64,000 nt of DNA from Actinosynnema sp. ALI-1.44 (GTDB lineage Bacteria > Actinomycetota > Actinomycetes > Mycobacteriales > Pseudonocardiaceae), in the NCBI RefSeq assembly GCF_001984155.1, contig NZ_MTQO01000049.1, positions 62,001 to 126,000 of the forward strand, in the 5' to 3' direction. The position numbers were made by a program, and so were the translations under genes. The notes under the pieces were generated by a model. The model was not told the DNA's origin, did not search any database, and was given only the letters and a program-made list of their open reading frames with translations. Of this stretch, positions 9,445 to 16,325 are shown piece after piece (position 1 is the first letter of the stretch; each line of letters begins with the position of its first letter).

Positions 9445-11069
9445 GACGATGTCCCCTCCTGCGCGGCACGCGCCGCGCGCCGTCTGCTGACTGTCCGCGC
9501 GACGATCGCGGGTACCACTAGGACGAGCACGAGTTCGACGGCGGCGAGCACGCCCAGCATGGTGTTGGTGCTGGACCGGTTGGCCGCGAGTTCGGTGGCG
9601 ACGCCGCTCGCTCCCGAGCCGGCACCGTCTCCGCCTCCCGCACCGATCGGCTCGCCGGTGATCGGGTCGATCTGGGGACCGCCATCGGGATTGTTCGGGT
9701 CTCCCGTGCCACCCGCACCATCAGCGCCGCCACCTGCGCCACCACCGGCAGCTCCACCCGCACCGCCGGCGCCGCCGCCCGCACCACCGCCGTTGCCGCC
9801 ACCAGGACCGCCGGCACCACCGGCGCCACACGGCCCTTGGCCGGTCTTGTCGCAGTCAGGTGGCATGGGCGCGGTGGAGGCGAGCTTGTTGGAACCCGGA
9901 TTGCTCGGGTCGAACGTCGGGTTGTTGCAGCCGGTCGCGTCCAACGACTTCTTCTCCGCGCCAGGGATCTTGTGCACCTGCTCGTAGCCTGCCTGCACCA
10001 GGTTCAGCGGCAGGGGTGAGTAACCGAGCGGACCGGCTTTCTGCTGTCCCTGGCACAGGAAGTAGTAGGCGAACGCGCCGAGGGTGAAGCCCGTTTGTTC
10101 GTTGATCTTGCCGTCGACCGACGTCGGCAGGATCATGTACGAGTAGGACGACAGCGGATACGTGCGCTTGTCGTTGTAGACGTAGACGCCACTCAGATCC
10201 TGTGTCAGGTAGGTGGCCGGATTGTTCGGGTCGCTCTTGTCGATCTTCGCTGCCTGCAGCGCCACCGCGACGTTGGAGTCCGTCGGCTCGGTGAAGTAGC
10301 CCGCACCGTTGAGCACCTTCGCCACCGGGTAGTTCTGTGCACGCGCGTACGAGTACTCGACGTAGCCGATCGCCCCTTCGCCGTACTGGGCCGAGATGTA
10401 CTGCGCCATGTCGGTGGAGCTGCCCTTGGCCACCGCTCCGGGGATCTGCGGGAAGTACGAGGTCATCCCGTGCTTCCAGATGCCCCCGTGCTGTTCGGCC
10501 ATCCACTTGGTGAACTGGGCCGACGTCCCGGAGCCGTCCGAGCGGGTGATCGGGATGATCTTCTTCGACGGCAGGGCCTGGCCGTTCATGTCGGCCGTGA
10601 TCGCTGGATCCGACCAGTTGGTGATCTGACCGGAGAAGATCTTGGTGATGGTCGCGCCGGACAGTCGCACGTTGCGGACCAGCTGCCCACCCTTTTTCAG
10701 GTGGTACATGAACGAGGTGCCACCCGCCACGATCGGCATGTAGGCGAACGGCCTGCCCTGCGAGCTGTCGGTGTTGCCGGTGAGCTGGTCCTTGATCCCG
10801 TAGGGGATCTCGGTCACGCCGAAGTGGGTGAGCTTCTGCGCGAACTGCAACCGCCCCTGGCTGGAGCCGATCGAGCCGTAGTCCACACGCATGCCGACGT
10901 TCTTGACGTCCGCGACCCACTGTGCGACGGCGTTCCCGCTCCAGGTCGAGCCGGAACCGTTGATCCCCTGGTAGGTCTGGGCCTGCGCCGACCCCGCCGC
11001 CGAACTCAGGCCGAGCAGGACGACGACGAGCAGCGTGGCGGCCATCCGGTGGCGCGGCCGGTTCATCAT
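9441..11069 (-). CDS. pstS: Phosphate-binding protein PstS, C-terminally anchored
   Basis: A protein of about 542 residues. The signal peptide ends in SAQAQTYQG and has no lipobox cysteine. The PstS domain shows INGSGSTWSGNAVAQW, FSGQITNWSDPAI and ITRSDGSGTSAQFTKW, which supply the phosphate-binding loops. A Gly/Ala-rich linker of about 50 residues (near 405-455) and a final membrane helix (LAAVELVLVLVVPAIVA) follow. Most PstS proteins of Gram-positive bacteria are lipoproteins, so a C-terminal anchor is an alternative solution. I chose the ATG at 11069, with GGAAGG five bases upstream; a second ATG follows at once. The start region overlaps the pstA stop. Confidence 0.88.
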   Translation of the reverse strand: MMNRPRHRMAATLLVVVLLGLSSAAGSAQAQTYQGINGSGSTWSGNAVAQWVADVKNVGMRVDYGSIGSSQGRLQFAQKLTHFGVTEIPYGIKDQLTGNTDSSQGRPFAYMPIVAGGTSFMYHLKKGGQLVRNVRLSGATITKIFSGQITNWSDPAITADMNGQALPSKKIIPITRSDGSGTSAQFTKWMAEQHGGIWKHGMTSYFPQIPGAVAKGSSTDMAQYISAQYGEGAIGYVEYSYARAQNYPVAKVLNGAGYFTEPTDSNVAVALQAAKIDKSDPNNPATYLTQDLSGVYVYNDKRTYPLSSYSYMILPTSVDGKINEQTGFTLGAFAYYFLCQGQQKAGPLGYSPLPLNLVQAGYEQVHKIPGAEKKSLDATGCNNPTFDPSNPGSNKLASTAPMPPDCDKTGQGPCGAGGAGGPGGGNGGGAGGGAGGAGGAAGGGAGGGADGAGGTGDPNNPDGGPQIDPITGEPIGAGGGDGAGSGASGVATELAANRSSTNTMLGVLAAVELVLVLVVPAIVARTVSRRRAARAAQEGTSS

Positions 11070-11071
11070 GA

Positions 11072-12211
11072 TCACCTTCCGGTCTTCGACCGCGCCACGA
11101 CACGCGCGACCACGAACAACAGCAACACGACCAGCAGCAGAACCGTGGCGGCGCCGAAGGCACGCGCCTGGTCCACCTGTTCGGACGAACGCGAAAGCTG
11201 GTAGGTCATCAACGGCAGGGACACCATCGGCCCCGAGGTCGGGTCAAACCCCAGGTACGTGGTGTACCCGGCGGTGAGCAGCACCGGCGACGTCTCACCG
11301 ATGCCACGGGCGATGCCGAGAATCAACGCCGTGGCGAGGGCCGGACGCGCGGTCGGCAGCACGACTCGCCACACCGTCTGCCATTGCGACGCACCGAGCG
11401 CGAGACTGGCTTCCCGCAGGCCGCCAGGCACCACCCGGAGCACGACTTCGGCGGACCGCGCGATGATCGGCAGCATCATCACGCTGATCGCCAACGCCGC
11501 GGCCAGGCCACTGCGCTGGAAACCGGCCATCAGCACCACGGTGGTCAGCACGAACAGACCGGCCACAATGGACGGCAGCGCGGTCATCGCCTCGACGACC
11601 GTCCGGACCACACGGGAAAGCCTGCCGCCGACCTCGTTGAGGTACACCGCGGTCCCGATGCCGAGCGGCAACGTGATCACCACCGCGATCATGATCTCCA
11701 CCAGGGTGCCGACCAACGCGTGCAGCACACCACCGACGGTGAGCGGGTCGAGCGGGCCCGCGCTGCTCAGGTCCGAGGTGAAGAAGTTGATGTGCACCAA
11801 TGCCTCTGCTCCACGGACCGCTGTGTAGCCGATCACGAGCAGCACTGAGAGACCGACCAGGCCGGCGAACGCGTGGACCACCGCGGACACGACCCGGTCG
11901 GCCATGACCGTCCGTGGATGCCGCATCGCCGTGACGCCCGCGTACATCAGCACGAACACCACGAACCAGGAAACGAAGAAACCCAACGGACCCGACGTCG
12001 GCAACAGGTTCTCGTAGAGGACCCACACCAGGCCGAGCGCGCCGAGCAGCGACCCCGCCGCCGCGAGTACGTCGTCGAGTGTCCTGCTGCGCAGGTCCCG
12101 TTTGCGCGACTCGTCGTCGACGATCTCCCGGTCCGGCTCCGCCTCCGGTTCGGGCTGGGCGTCGGGCGGTTGCTCCTGGGTGGCTTCGTCTTCGATCGCC
12201 GGAGCTGCCAC
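11072..12211 (-). CDS. pstA: Phosphate ABC transporter permease PstA
   Basis: A protein of 379 residues, about 80 longer than E. coli PstA. The extra N-terminus is an acidic cytoplasmic stretch followed by two additional predicted helices (SWFVVFVLMYAGV among them). The permease core shows ALVGTLVEIMIAVVITLPLG, the EAA-type loop REASLALGASQWQTVWRVVL and GIARGIGETSPVLLTAG. With PstC it forms the membrane channel for phosphate. The start is a GTG behind GGGGGGAG. It lies 15 bases after the pstC stop, and its own stop overlaps the start region of pstS. Confidence 0.92.
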   Translation of the reverse strand: MAAPAIEDEATQEQPPDAQPEPEAEPDREIVDDESRKRDLRSRTLDDVLAAAGSLLGALGLVWVLYENLLPTSGPLGFFVSWFVVFVLMYAGVTAMRHPRTVMADRVVSAVVHAFAGLVGLSVLLVIGYTAVRGAEALVHINFFTSDLSSAGPLDPLTVGGVLHALVGTLVEIMIAVVITLPLGIGTAVYLNEVGGRLSRVVRTVVEAMTALPSIVAGLFVLTTVVLMAGFQRSGLAAALAISVMMLPIIARSAEVVLRVVPGGLREASLALGASQWQTVWRVVLPTARPALATALILGIARGIGETSPVLLTAGYTTYLGFDPTSGPMVSLPLMTYQLSRSSEQVDQARAFGAATVLLLVVLLLFVVARVVARSKTGR

Positions 12212-12226
12212 TGTCGTTCTCCCCCC

Positions 12227-13213
12227 TCAGATCTCGGTGGCCGACCCGCTGCGGGTGCGGGCCACGATCGTCGACGCCACCGTGTTGACCACCAGCGTGA
12301 ACAGGAACAACACGAGTCCCGCGGCCATCAGCGAGGACAGTTGGGACTGGGTCGCCTCACCGAATCGCAGTGCGATCAACGACGAGATCGTCACGCCACC
12401 GTTCTCGAGGATGCGCAACCGGATGTCGAACACCGGCGCCAGGATCATCACCACGGCGATGGTTTCGCCGAGCGCGCGCCCCAACGCGAGCATGGTGCCG
12501 CCGATCACCCCGCCCTTGCCGAACGGCAGCACCACCGAACGGATCACGCCCCAGCGGGTGGATCCCAGTGCCAGCGCGCCTTCCCGTTCCCCCAGGGGTG
12601 CCTGCGAGAACACCTCCCGCATGATCGACGCGGCGAAGGGCAGCACCATCATCGCCACGACGACGCCTGCGATGAACGGCGACGAGGTGTACAGCGACTG
12701 TTCCCACGACGCCGCGTTCACGTCGGTGCGCACGTCGAAGAACGGCAGAAATCCCAAGTACTTCGACAACCACCGGGACAGGTAGATCATGTGCGGTGTC
12801 AGGAACACGAACCCGAACAGGCCGTAGACCACGCTGGGAATCGCGGCCATCAGGTCGAGGATCGCGATCAGCGTCCGCCTGAGCCGAGCGGGCGCGTACT
12901 CCGAGATGTACAGGGCCGTCGCCAGTGCCAGCGGGAACGCCAGCACGATCGCCACTCCGGCGACCTGGAGCGTGAACAAGCCGACCGCGGCGATACCGAG
13001 TTTTTCCTGGTTCGGGATGAACGACGGTTCGGTGAAGAACCCCCAGCCGAACTGCCGCAACGTAGGAACTGCCTGGTAGGCGAGGAAAAGGCCGATGGCG
13101 CCCATGATCACGAGCACGGCGATGCCCGCCGCGCGCACCGTACCCCTGAACACCCGGTCGGACACGGGCACTGATGGCCGCACCGGGCGTGGCCGGTCGA
13201 CTTGCGTGGTCAT
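12227..13213 (-). CDS. pstC: Phosphate ABC transporter permease PstC
   Basis: A protein of 328 residues with six predicted helices. Typical PstC segments are FLAYQAVPTLRQFGWGFF, MAAIPSVVYGLFGF, the coupling loop REGALALGSTRWGVIRSVVL and GRALGETIAVVMILAP. It forms the phosphate channel together with PstA. The ATG at 13213 has GGAGGACA upstream. It is the first gene of pstC-pstA-pstS-(851 residues)-(sortase-like). A hairpin with a GTTCACC element in its loop precedes it. Confidence 0.93.
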   Translation of the reverse strand: MTTQVDRPRPVRPSVPVSDRVFRGTVRAAGIAVLVIMGAIGLFLAYQAVPTLRQFGWGFFTEPSFIPNQEKLGIAAVGLFTLQVAGVAIVLAFPLALATALYISEYAPARLRRTLIAILDLMAAIPSVVYGLFGFVFLTPHMIYLSRWLSKYLGFLPFFDVRTDVNAASWEQSLYTSSPFIAGVVVAMMVLPFAASIMREVFSQAPLGEREGALALGSTRWGVIRSVVLPFGKGGVIGGTMLALGRALGETIAVVMILAPVFDIRLRILENGGVTISSLIALRFGEATQSQLSSLMAAGLVLFLFTLVVNTVASTIVARTRSGSATEI

Positions 13214-13281
13214 CAGTCGGTTGTCCTCCAGGATCGCAGAATTCCTTGCCGTGACAGCGAAGCTTGTGGTTGTGTCCAGCG

Positions 13282-13317
13282 GCGGCACGTCAGGTGAACG
13301 CACACCCAACGTGCCGC
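13282..13317 (-). promoter_or_regulatory. Hairpin upstream of pstC with GTTCACC in the loop
   Basis: GCGGCACGT (13282-13290) and ACGTGCCGC (13309-13317) are perfect nine-base arms. The intervening bases include GGTGAAC, which is GTTCACC on the transcribed strand. It may terminate the upstream secreted-protein gene, or mark a PhoP-type site for the pst operon, or both. It lies 69 bases before the pstC start. Confidence 0.45.
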
Positions 13318-13330
13318 TGCGGCCACACGG

Positions 13331-13846
13331 CTACTTGTTGGTGACGAACTCGCCGAAAACGAAGCCCTCGGCGAAGAGCCCGTCGAAGCCGAGACCCTTG
13401 TTCAGCGCGTTCGCGCCCGCGGCGGTCAGCACGAGGTTCTGGCCGTTGAGCGAGAAGACGTCGATCCGGCGACCGGCGACCGACGCCTTGACGACGTTGT
13501 TCCTGGGGTCGATGACGATGGAGTTCACCTTGACGTACTTGTTGCCGGTGGTGAACTTCAGGCCACCGGCCAGTTCCGCGGTGCCGTTGTGACGCACGCA
13601 TGCCGGGAACGCGTACGCCAGCCCGGTGGCGCTGGCCGGCCGTAACGCCTCGAGCTTGATGGTGAAGAACTCGAAAGCCACCGCCGCGCCCGAGTCCACG
13701 GTGACCACGGTCTGCGACGTGTGGGTTCTCGCTTCCCGCGCGAGTTCCACCACGCCGGTGTCGGCGGCCAGCGCCGGTGTGGCACCGATGCCGAGGCCGA
13801 GCGCGAGCAGTCCGCCAACCATGCCGGACACGATTCGAATCCTCAT
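13331..13846 (-). CDS. Secreted protein of unknown function
   Basis: A protein of 171 residues with a Sec signal peptide (VGGLLALGLGIGATPALAAD, cleavage after ALA). The mature part is rich in beta-type sequence with Val/Phe/Asn and one visible Cys (FPACVRHNG). The tail FDGLFAEGFVFGEFVTNK contains alternating aromatic residues. The alternation VKVNSIVIDPRNNVVKASV faintly recalls HtaA-type domains, but I cannot confirm that. The ATG at 13846 has GGAGGGG upstream. It precedes the pst operon on the same strand, with a hairpin in between. Confidence 0.7.
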   Translation of the reverse strand: MRIRIVSGMVGGLLALGLGIGATPALAADTGVVELAREARTHTSQTVVTVDSGAAVAFEFFTIKLEALRPASATGLAYAFPACVRHNGTAELAGGLKFTTGNKYVKVNSIVIDPRNNVVKASVAGRRIDVFSLNGQNLVLTAAGANALNKGLGFDGLFAEGFVFGEFVTNK

Positions 13847-13967
13847 GACCCCTCCGTTTCGTGTGAGAACGGGAGAATCTTCAGACTCGTTGTGGCTGAG
13901 GGGAAACCCACTCAGACGGGTGTTCCCCGGCCAGCCGTGACCGGCAGGCGGCGCGTTCATCTGGTTG

Positions 13968-14345
13968 TCAATTAACGGAATTGGTCGCGCGGCCGCGGTG
14001 CCCCGGTTGGAACACCATCACCGACGCGTCGAGCGTCGCCTCACCTATCCGGCGCATGAACCTCTTGGCGGCCAGATCGGCGTCGATCTTGCGCGCGAAG
14101 CCCTGGGCCGACCTGGCGACCGGCGTGTCCGAGACGGCCAGGTGCCACCACCACTGCCCGGTCGCCGACCGCTCGAAGTCGAGCCGTGTCGTGCCCGTCT
14201 CTTCTCGAAGCAGGTCCAGTTCGCGGAGCGCGGCCGTCTGGTCGATGTGCCCCCGCACCGACACCCCGAGCACGCGGTTGTTGCCACCGAGCAGTCGCCA
14301 TCTGACACCGCTCGAATCGGATCTGAAACACTGGAATCTCGCCAT
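13968..14345 (-). CDS. Tandem DUF1508 (YegP-like) protein
   Basis: A cytoplasmic protein of 125 residues made of two related halves. The first holds FRSDSSGVRWRLLGGNNRVLG and the second FERSATGQWWWHLAVSDTPVA. Each shows the pattern Phe, Gly, Trp-x-Trp, then a strand, typical of DUF1508/YegP small domains, whose function is unknown. A basic C-terminal tail follows (FQPGHRGRATN). The start ATG at 14345 has GGAGGGG upstream. A perfect 13-base inverted repeat ends only eight bases before the start codon, so initiation may be controlled by structure. Confidence 0.65.
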   Translation of the reverse strand: MARFQCFRSDSSGVRWRLLGGNNRVLGVSVRGHIDQTAALRELDLLREETGTTRLDFERSATGQWWWHLAVSDTPVARSAQGFARKIDADLAAKRFMRRIGEATLDASVMVFQPGHRGRATNSVN

Positions 14346-14352
14346 GTCCCCT

Positions 14353-14389
14353 CCCCGACCGCGGAATGGTGACCTTTCCGCGGTCGGGG
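14353..14389 (-). promoter_or_regulatory. Perfect 13-base inverted repeat next to a ribosome binding site
   Basis: CCCCGACCGCGGA (14353-14365) and TCCGCGGTCGGGG (14377-14389) flank an 11-base loop. On the transcribed strand the 3' arm ends in GGGG, which runs directly into AGGGGAC and the ATG of the DUF1508-like gene. It could be an operator or an RNA hairpin that limits ribosome access. Confidence 0.6.
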
Positions 14390-14475
14390 CAGACAATTCA
14401 TCCCATGGGTGGACACCACGGCGTGGGGCCGTGAACGCCACACGCCCAGTGGCTTAACTGGAGATGACCAGCGGC

Positions 14476-14495
14476 ACCCGTTGCACCGAACGGGT
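14476..14495 (-). terminator. Short hairpin downstream of lytic transglycosylase
   Basis: ACCCGTT (14476-14482) pairs with AACGGGT (14489-14495) around a six-base loop, 52 bases past the stop at 14548. This is a possible terminator without a U-run. Confidence 0.35.
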
Positions 14496-14547
14496 TGCCG
14501 GTACCGTCACCGAACAGCCGACACCTGGCGAAGTTCAGCCGTCCCGG

Positions 14548-15345
14548 TCACCCGGGCTGGACAGCTTTGGCGTACGCCTCCTGGCCGCTGAACACGTCCC
14601 GGCCGTAGGCGACCGACTCGTTGTACGTCAGGACAGCCTGCCACCACCCGGCCGGAGTGGTGAGCTTGTTCCCGCCGGACTCACAGAGGTACCTCGCCGC
14701 CGTCGCGGCCGAGTCGTCGAGGTTCTGCGGGTCCGCGGGTTTGCCGTCGCCGCTGAACCGCACGCCCCACCGCTTCCAGGTCGTGGGCAGGAACTGCATG
14801 GGCCCGAGCGCGCGGTCCCACGTCGTGTCCCCGTCCCACACGCCCTTGTCGGTGTCCTTGATCGCCTTGAAACCGGGTGAGCCGTCCAGCGGCACGCCGA
14901 TGATGGGCTTGGACAGCGTGCCGTCCGGGTTGAGGGTGGTGCTGTTGATCCGGCCGTGGAACGACTCCTTGCGGCCGATCCCGGCGAGCATGGTCCATGA
15001 GATGCCGCAGTTCGCGTTGGTCTCGCGCTGGCGCTGCTCGGCCTTGGCGTACGCGATCAGCGCCCGCTCGGGGATCTGCATCCGGCGGCTCATGTCCGGC
15101 ACGGCCGCCATGTCGACCGGCGATGCCTGGAACGGCAGGGTGGTGCGTGCGGCCGGGGTGAGCGCGGGCACGGGGAACTGCGGCTGCCTGGCCTTCTTCC
15201 TGGGCTCGTCGTGGTCCCGCAGCACGAGGTAGGCGGCCACGACGACGCCGATGATCAGTCCGATCACCAGCAGCTTCGGCAGGCCGCGACGCTTGGGCCG
15301 AGGTCGCTCAGGTGAGGGTGGTGCGATCGGCAGCGAAGAAGTCAT
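14548..15345 (-). CDS. Membrane-anchored lytic transglycosylase
   Basis: A protein of 265 residues with a Pro/Arg-rich cytoplasmic start, one membrane helix (LLVIGLIIGVVVAAYLVL) and an extracytoplasmic SLT_2 domain. ISWTMLAGIGRKESFHG carries the likely catalytic Glu, WDRALGPMQFLPTTWKRWG is the family signature, and AARYLCESGG and VLTYNESVAYGRDVF close the fold. It cleaves peptidoglycan glycan strands at the cell surface. It is related to the protein at the left edge, but it is signal-anchored rather than released. In M. tuberculosis the homologue (lpqU) lies between mazG and eno, as here apart from the inserted pst genes. Confidence 0.9.
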   Translation of the reverse strand: MTSSLPIAPPSPERPRPKRRGLPKLLVIGLIIGVVVAAYLVLRDHDEPRKKARQPQFPVPALTPAARTTLPFQASPVDMAAVPDMSRRMQIPERALIAYAKAEQRQRETNANCGISWTMLAGIGRKESFHGRINSTTLNPDGTLSKPIIGVPLDGSPGFKAIKDTDKGVWDGDTTWDRALGPMQFLPTTWKRWGVRFSGDGKPADPQNLDDSAATAARYLCESGGNKLTTPAGWWQAVLTYNESVAYGRDVFSGQEAYAKAVQPG

Positions 15346-15424
15346 CGAACCCCACAGTACGCAATGCGACTACTCGCCCGCAGAATCAGACCTTTCCGAC
15401 CAACCCGACATTGGACTGGACAGC

Positions 15425-15443
15425 GCAGGCGAGCCTTACCTAA
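15425..15443. promoter_or_regulatory. Weak iron-box-like sequence
   Basis: GCAGGCGAGCCTTACCTAA agrees with the DtxR/IdeR iron box (TTAGGTTAGSCTAACCTAA) at 14 of 19 positions by eye, and the right half is nearly perfect. It lies between the divergent lytic transglycosylase and solute-binding genes. This is a candidate only. Confidence 0.3.
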
Positions 15444-15539
15444 CTCTAGTGACCAGTTGCTCCACACACTGTCAGACGCTTCGCCCATGGGTTGGGTTGC
15501 GGGTGCTGGCCGAGTTCGTCCAACGCTGATCAGGTGATA

Positions 15540-16256
15540 ATGGCCCCCATGACCATCGCCGACGACCTGGCACGAACGGGCACACTGCGCGCATCGATAA
15601 ACCTGGGCAACCCCATCCTGGCCCAGGGAACGCCATCGGAGCCCACAGGCGTGACGGTGGACATAGCGACCGAACTGGGCAGGCGCCTGGACGTGCCGGT
15701 GCAGTTCGTGTGCTTCGACGCGGCACGAAAGTCGTTCGAGGCGATGACGGCAGGCGAGGCGGACATCTGCTTCCTGGCCATCGAACCGGCCCGTGCGAAA
15801 GAGGTGGCGTTCACCGCGCCCTACGCGTTGATCGAGGGCGTGTTCGCAGTGCCCACCTCATCGCCGTTGAAGACCGTGGCAGATGTGGACGGCGAGGGCG
15901 TCCGGATCGGCGTGCAGCGGGGCTCGGCCTACGACCTGTACCTGACCCGCACACTGCAGCACGCGACAGTGGTTCGCGGGGAGGAGGGAACGGCGGTGTT
16001 CCACCCGGCCGACATGGACGTCGCGGCCGGAATCCGCCAGCCGATGACGGAGTTCGTGGCAGCGAACCCAGACCTGCGCCTCATCGACGAAGCCTTCATG
16101 CACATCCAGCAAGCCGTGGGAACAACGAAGACCCGGCAGCCGGAGACCATCGAGTACCTGCACGGCGTGGTGGAAGAGTTGAAAGCAAACGGCTTCATCG
16201 CCGAGTCCCTGCGACGCGCGAACCAGCCCAGCGCCCAGGTCGCCCCACCGGCATAA
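15540..16256 (+). CDS. Solute-binding-fold protein (SBP_bac_3) without signal peptide
   Basis: A protein of 238 residues with an amino-acid-type binding-protein fold: LRASINLGNPILAQ, VTVDIATELGRRLDVPVQFV, FEAMTAGEADICFLAIEPAR, FTAPYALIEGVFAV and GVQRGSAYDLYL. The N-terminus (MAPMTIADDLARTGTLRAS) has no signal peptide or lipobox, so the protein should stay in the cytoplasm, and no transporter genes are adjacent. It may act as a sensor or small-molecule binder rather than in uptake. The start has AGGTG a few bases upstream; a second ATG lies three codons on. It is convergent with the tricorn gene. Confidence 0.75.
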   Translation: MAPMTIADDLARTGTLRASINLGNPILAQGTPSEPTGVTVDIATELGRRLDVPVQFVCFDAARKSFEAMTAGEADICFLAIEPARAKEVAFTAPYALIEGVFAVPTSSPLKTVADVDGEGVRIGVQRGSAYDLYLTRTLQHATVVRGEEGTAVFHPADMDVAAGIRQPMTEFVAANPDLRLIDEAFMHIQQAVGTTKTRQPETIEYLHGVVEELKANGFIAESLRRANQPSAQVAPPA

Positions 16257-16325
16257 CCCGGCACCAACCTCGTCGGCAGATCGTCAACCACAAGACAGAT
16301 CATGATCAACCGCGTGAGACGTCCT

